DNA of 64,000 nt from Xylanibacter rarus. Lineage in GTDB: Bacteria > Bacteroidota > Bacteroidia > Bacteroidales > Bacteroidaceae. The DNA lies in NCBI RefSeq assembly GCF_001275135.1, contig NZ_LFQU01000007.1, positions 1-64,000 on the forward strand, read 5' to 3'. The notes under the pieces were generated by a model. It was not told the origin of the DNA. It did not search any database and was given only the letters and a program-made list of their open reading frames with translations. Of this stretch, positions 61,962-64,000 are shown one piece after another. The position numbers were made by a program, and so were the translations under genes. Within the stretch, counting starts at the first letter, position 1. Each line of letters opens with the position of its first letter.

Positions 61962-63395
61962 TTAATATAAAGGCAATGCCGAACATGCATTTGGGGCTCT
62001 AATCCTAATTATTTTTGCTATTGTAGGAGCTATTCTGTCTATTGTTACAGGTGTAATTAACTCCTCATGCTTTATTCCTGTCCCGTAAAAAATTACAGGA
62101 AAAGGTATTGCATTCCCTTTAGAAACATATTGCTGTTTTGTATCTTCATTTAGGAGTTTCCAGCCTGGTGAAACTTCAATTATTAAATCTCCACAATTGT
62201 CAGGGTTGTACCAGTTACGTAGTTTTGAATCATTCTTGTCGCCATATAGCATCAAGTCATTACTGGTAAACACATTCTTTATTCCAGAATTTTGTATCAA
62301 GAAAGATTGAGCACGGCTTAACAGATCACTTATATTTATACGCTTCAGCTCAATTTGCCTTAAATTTAAGAATATCTGATTGTAGAAACAGCTTTCAATA
62401 TATTTGTCCTGTCCGTATATTGCGCCAAGATACATATTAAGTAAGTTGGCTGTTCTGTTTATATAGAAAGTACCACTAGGTATTCTGTATTTTTCGTAAT
62501 TAATTTCTTTTTCATCGCAATATCCTGTACTTGTTACGACGAATAAAAGATTATTAATACCTATTTTGCTTTCGAGTTTTGATATTAACTTTTCAAGTTC
62601 TTTATCAAGTTGTATATATGTGTTTTGTAATTGTTGCTTGTTTATTTTTTTTACTGGAATCTTCACGCTGTATGTTAATGACAGCATATCTGTGATGTCA
62701 TCAGTTCCCATTCCACAGGAATTCACGCATTCTAATGCAACATTTGTAATATTTGCATTTACATTGTCTTCAGTGAAATTATTCGCGTAAAGTAAATTAT
62801 AAGATTCTAACCAGCTTGGAGCTTTTTTGAAATAATATTTAGATGAACACCAGCATTTGTTGTCTTTATTGAACCATAATGCTCCATCTGCAGCATGACC
62901 ACCTCCGATAACTGCAGCATCACGCTCTAGAGCTATACTATATACAATGGCGTCACCTTCAGTTGCTATTTTAAGTTCGTCATTTATGGTCGTGGTGATG
63001 ATATTTTTTGGAGATGCTCCTTCTTTTGTGAAGATACCTTCATAACTATTGTCATCAACACAATTTACGGGAATCAAAGTGTTTTTGTTTAACCATCTGA
63101 ATCCTGTTATTCCATTGGATGATGGAGATGTGCCAGTGGAAATTGAAGCAATTGATGATGCACGGTCCACTGGAGAAAACATATATTGTGCATTGCTGTA
63201 TACAGCACCATTTCTTAGGAGTTTCTTTATTCCTCCTTCGCTATAGTACGGAATAAAAGCTTCAATGTAATCTGTCCTTAATTGGTCTATGGCTATATTT
63301 ACAACCAATTTAGGAACAGGTCTTACATTTTGTGAGCTTATGTTTCCTATTGATGCAACTGCTAAGAATGTTGCTGTAATGTATTTATTTATCAT
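61962..63395 (-). CDS. Alkaline-phosphatase-superfamily protein, possibly inactive
   Basis: The 477-residue protein has a signal peptide (LAVASIGNISSQ) and an AlkP-superfamily layout: LVVNIAIDQLRTDYIEAF with Asp37, FSPVDRASSIASISTGTSPSSNG in the nucleophile position, GDLIIEVSPGW and a C-terminal PVIFYGTGIKHEELITPVTIDRIAPTIA region. In active enzymes the nucleophile segment has Thr within a TNTGPGHAS-like motif and later an Asp-His pair (ADHG); here these read DRASSIAS and STGYCDEKE. The metal site looks degenerate, so a non-catalytic role is possible. Its start overlaps the end of the Lnb-like gene by 11 bases. Confidence 0.8.
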   Translation of the reverse strand: MINKYITATFLAVASIGNISSQNVRPVPKLVVNIAIDQLRTDYIEAFIPYYSEGGIKKLLRNGAVYSNAQYMFSPVDRASSIASISTGTSPSSNGITGFRWLNKNTLIPVNCVDDNSYEGIFTKEGASPKNIITTTINDELKIATEGDAIVYSIALERDAAVIGGGHAADGALWFNKDNKCWCSSKYYFKKAPSWLESYNLLYANNFTEDNVNANITNVALECVNSCGMGTDDITDMLSLTYSVKIPVKKINKQQLQNTYIQLDKELEKLISKLESKIGINNLLFVVTSTGYCDEKEINYEKYRIPSGTFYINRTANLLNMYLGAIYGQDKYIESCFYNQIFLNLRQIELKRINISDLLSRAQSFLIQNSGIKNVFTSNDLMLYGDKNDSKLRNWYNPDNCGDLIIEVSPGWKLLNEDTKQQYVSKGNAIPFPVIFYGTGIKHEELITPVTIDRIAPTIAKIIRIRAPNACSALPLY

Positions 63396-64000
63396 TGTTC
63401 TTTTTACGAATAATGTTATATATGCATCTTATCAGCAAAGATAATGCCAAAATGTACGTGCCCTCAGCGTAGTCCTGAAACAGCCCTCCGATAAAGAAGC
63501 ATGCGATTGATCCTGAGAGATAGTACCAAAGACGATTTGTCCTATTACGTTTTACAATATTGTATATATAAAATAGCGACAGTGGATTAAATAAAAATAT
63601 TTGCAGATTTGTACTTGTTGTAGGATGCTTTGAGAAAAACATCATTAATAGTATCAAACCTATACAACCATATATAAAAATTAAAAGTGCGTCAAAAAGC
63701 CAAAAATTCTTTTTAAAAGCATATTTCAATGATTGTAGTTATTATTATACATCCAAGGAATATCCATGCACAAGTGCTGGGTCGTAGTGGAAATCCTTTT
63801 TCATTATTTATGCTTGTCTGACACTTTACTACATCATGCTGGGATAGAATTAAAGGGCGAGTAATGCCATTTTTGTCTTTTATAGTGGCTTTCTCGAAGT
63901 CATACATTAAATTATATGGTAAGAATTGGTATTCATTTAGATTGGTCTTTCTGTCTGCTTTTGCGCCAAGTAAAATGTCATTGCCAAATCTTGCCCATGG
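63385..64000 (-). CDS. DUF4105 / Lnb-type membrane protein, 3' part, frame broken
   Basis: The minus strand from the window edge reads WARFGNDILLGAKADRKTNL and EYQFLPYNLMYDF, typical of DUF4105. From memory, DUF4105 includes Lnb, described as a Bacteroides lipoprotein N-acyltransferase. The frame continues through PLRPSTCAWIFLGCIIITT and reaches TAA at 63713-63715 in the context TTT TAA. Skipping one T restores FKKNFWLFDALLIFIYG and three more membrane helices, ending at 63385. The N-terminal part, with any catalytic residues, is outside the window. It precedes and overlaps the AlkP-like gene. An 11-base overlap suggests coupled translation, and secA follows, so this cluster concerns the envelope. 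Confidence 0.78.

Overview
The window looks like a chromosomal segment of a Bacteroidales bacterium, most likely Prevotella or a close relative. It is AT-rich. Several intergenic regions carry the Bacteroidetes sigma-ABfr promoter form (TTTG, about 19 bases, TAnnTTTG), and canonical Shine-Dalgarno sites are almost absent. The gene content is also lineage-typical: a complete Bat (aerotolerance) operon with MoxR, PPi-dependent phosphofructokinase, a DUF4295 ribosomal protein beside L28 and L33, an OmpP1/FadL-type porin, a T9SS-plug-like DUF5103 protein, a DUF4105/Lnb-type membrane protein and a thrA-apgM-thrC operon. I saw no rRNA, tRNA, CRISPR array, transposase, integrase or prophage gene.

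Layout. 1-518: a three-copy tandem repeat that appears to duplicate the tail of a gene lying to the left. 519-9087: hisC alone on the minus strand, a divergent MltF-like lytic transglycosylase, then a minus-strand operon ileS, DksA-like gene, lspA, DUF4296 lipoprotein, small protein. 9323-13635: a secreted phytase-like esterase, then minus-strand GH25 lysozyme and PPi-phosphofructokinase. 13839-20311: a plus-strand run of small protein, acyltransferase, amidase/golvesin lipoprotein, small protein, YgiQ radical SAM enzyme and PP2C-like phosphatase. 20450-25720: prmA, an aromatic- and glycine-rich secreted protein, the OmpP1 porin and DUF5103. 26538-35761: DMP19, smpB, HAD, map, tsaD, pncC, then rpmB, rpmG, DUF4295, ftsY, rimO, HU and a HU-TM-LysM protein. 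36176-44504: moxR, DUF58 and the Bat genes. 44531-49494: PAP2 phosphatase, queA, DUF2027-Smr, nadE. 50341-55373: threonine operon on the minus strand. 55515-58263: alpha/beta hydrolase and FAD oxidoreductase. 58491-64000: secA, an AlkP-like protein and the C-terminal end of a DUF4105/Lnb gene on the minus strand.

Most of the content is core metabolism, translation and envelope biogenesis. LspA and the Lnb-like protein act on lipoproteins, SecA exports them, and several neighbours are themselves lipoproteins or exported enzymes.

The most noteworthy anomalies are: (i) four genes (ftsY, batE part, PAP2, Lnb-like) whose frame is broken by one base in an A or T run; in two of them the in-frame stop sits in the context TTT TAA and a +1 slip restores the frame; (ii) HisC lacking its PLP-binding lysine; (iii) a protein joining an HU DNA-binding domain to a transmembrane helix and a LysM domain; (iv) an in-frame BatD-BatE fusion; (v) a tandemly repeated gene tail. 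The frameshifts may be assembly errors, and raw reads would decide. I did not find a clear undescribed defence or mobile system.
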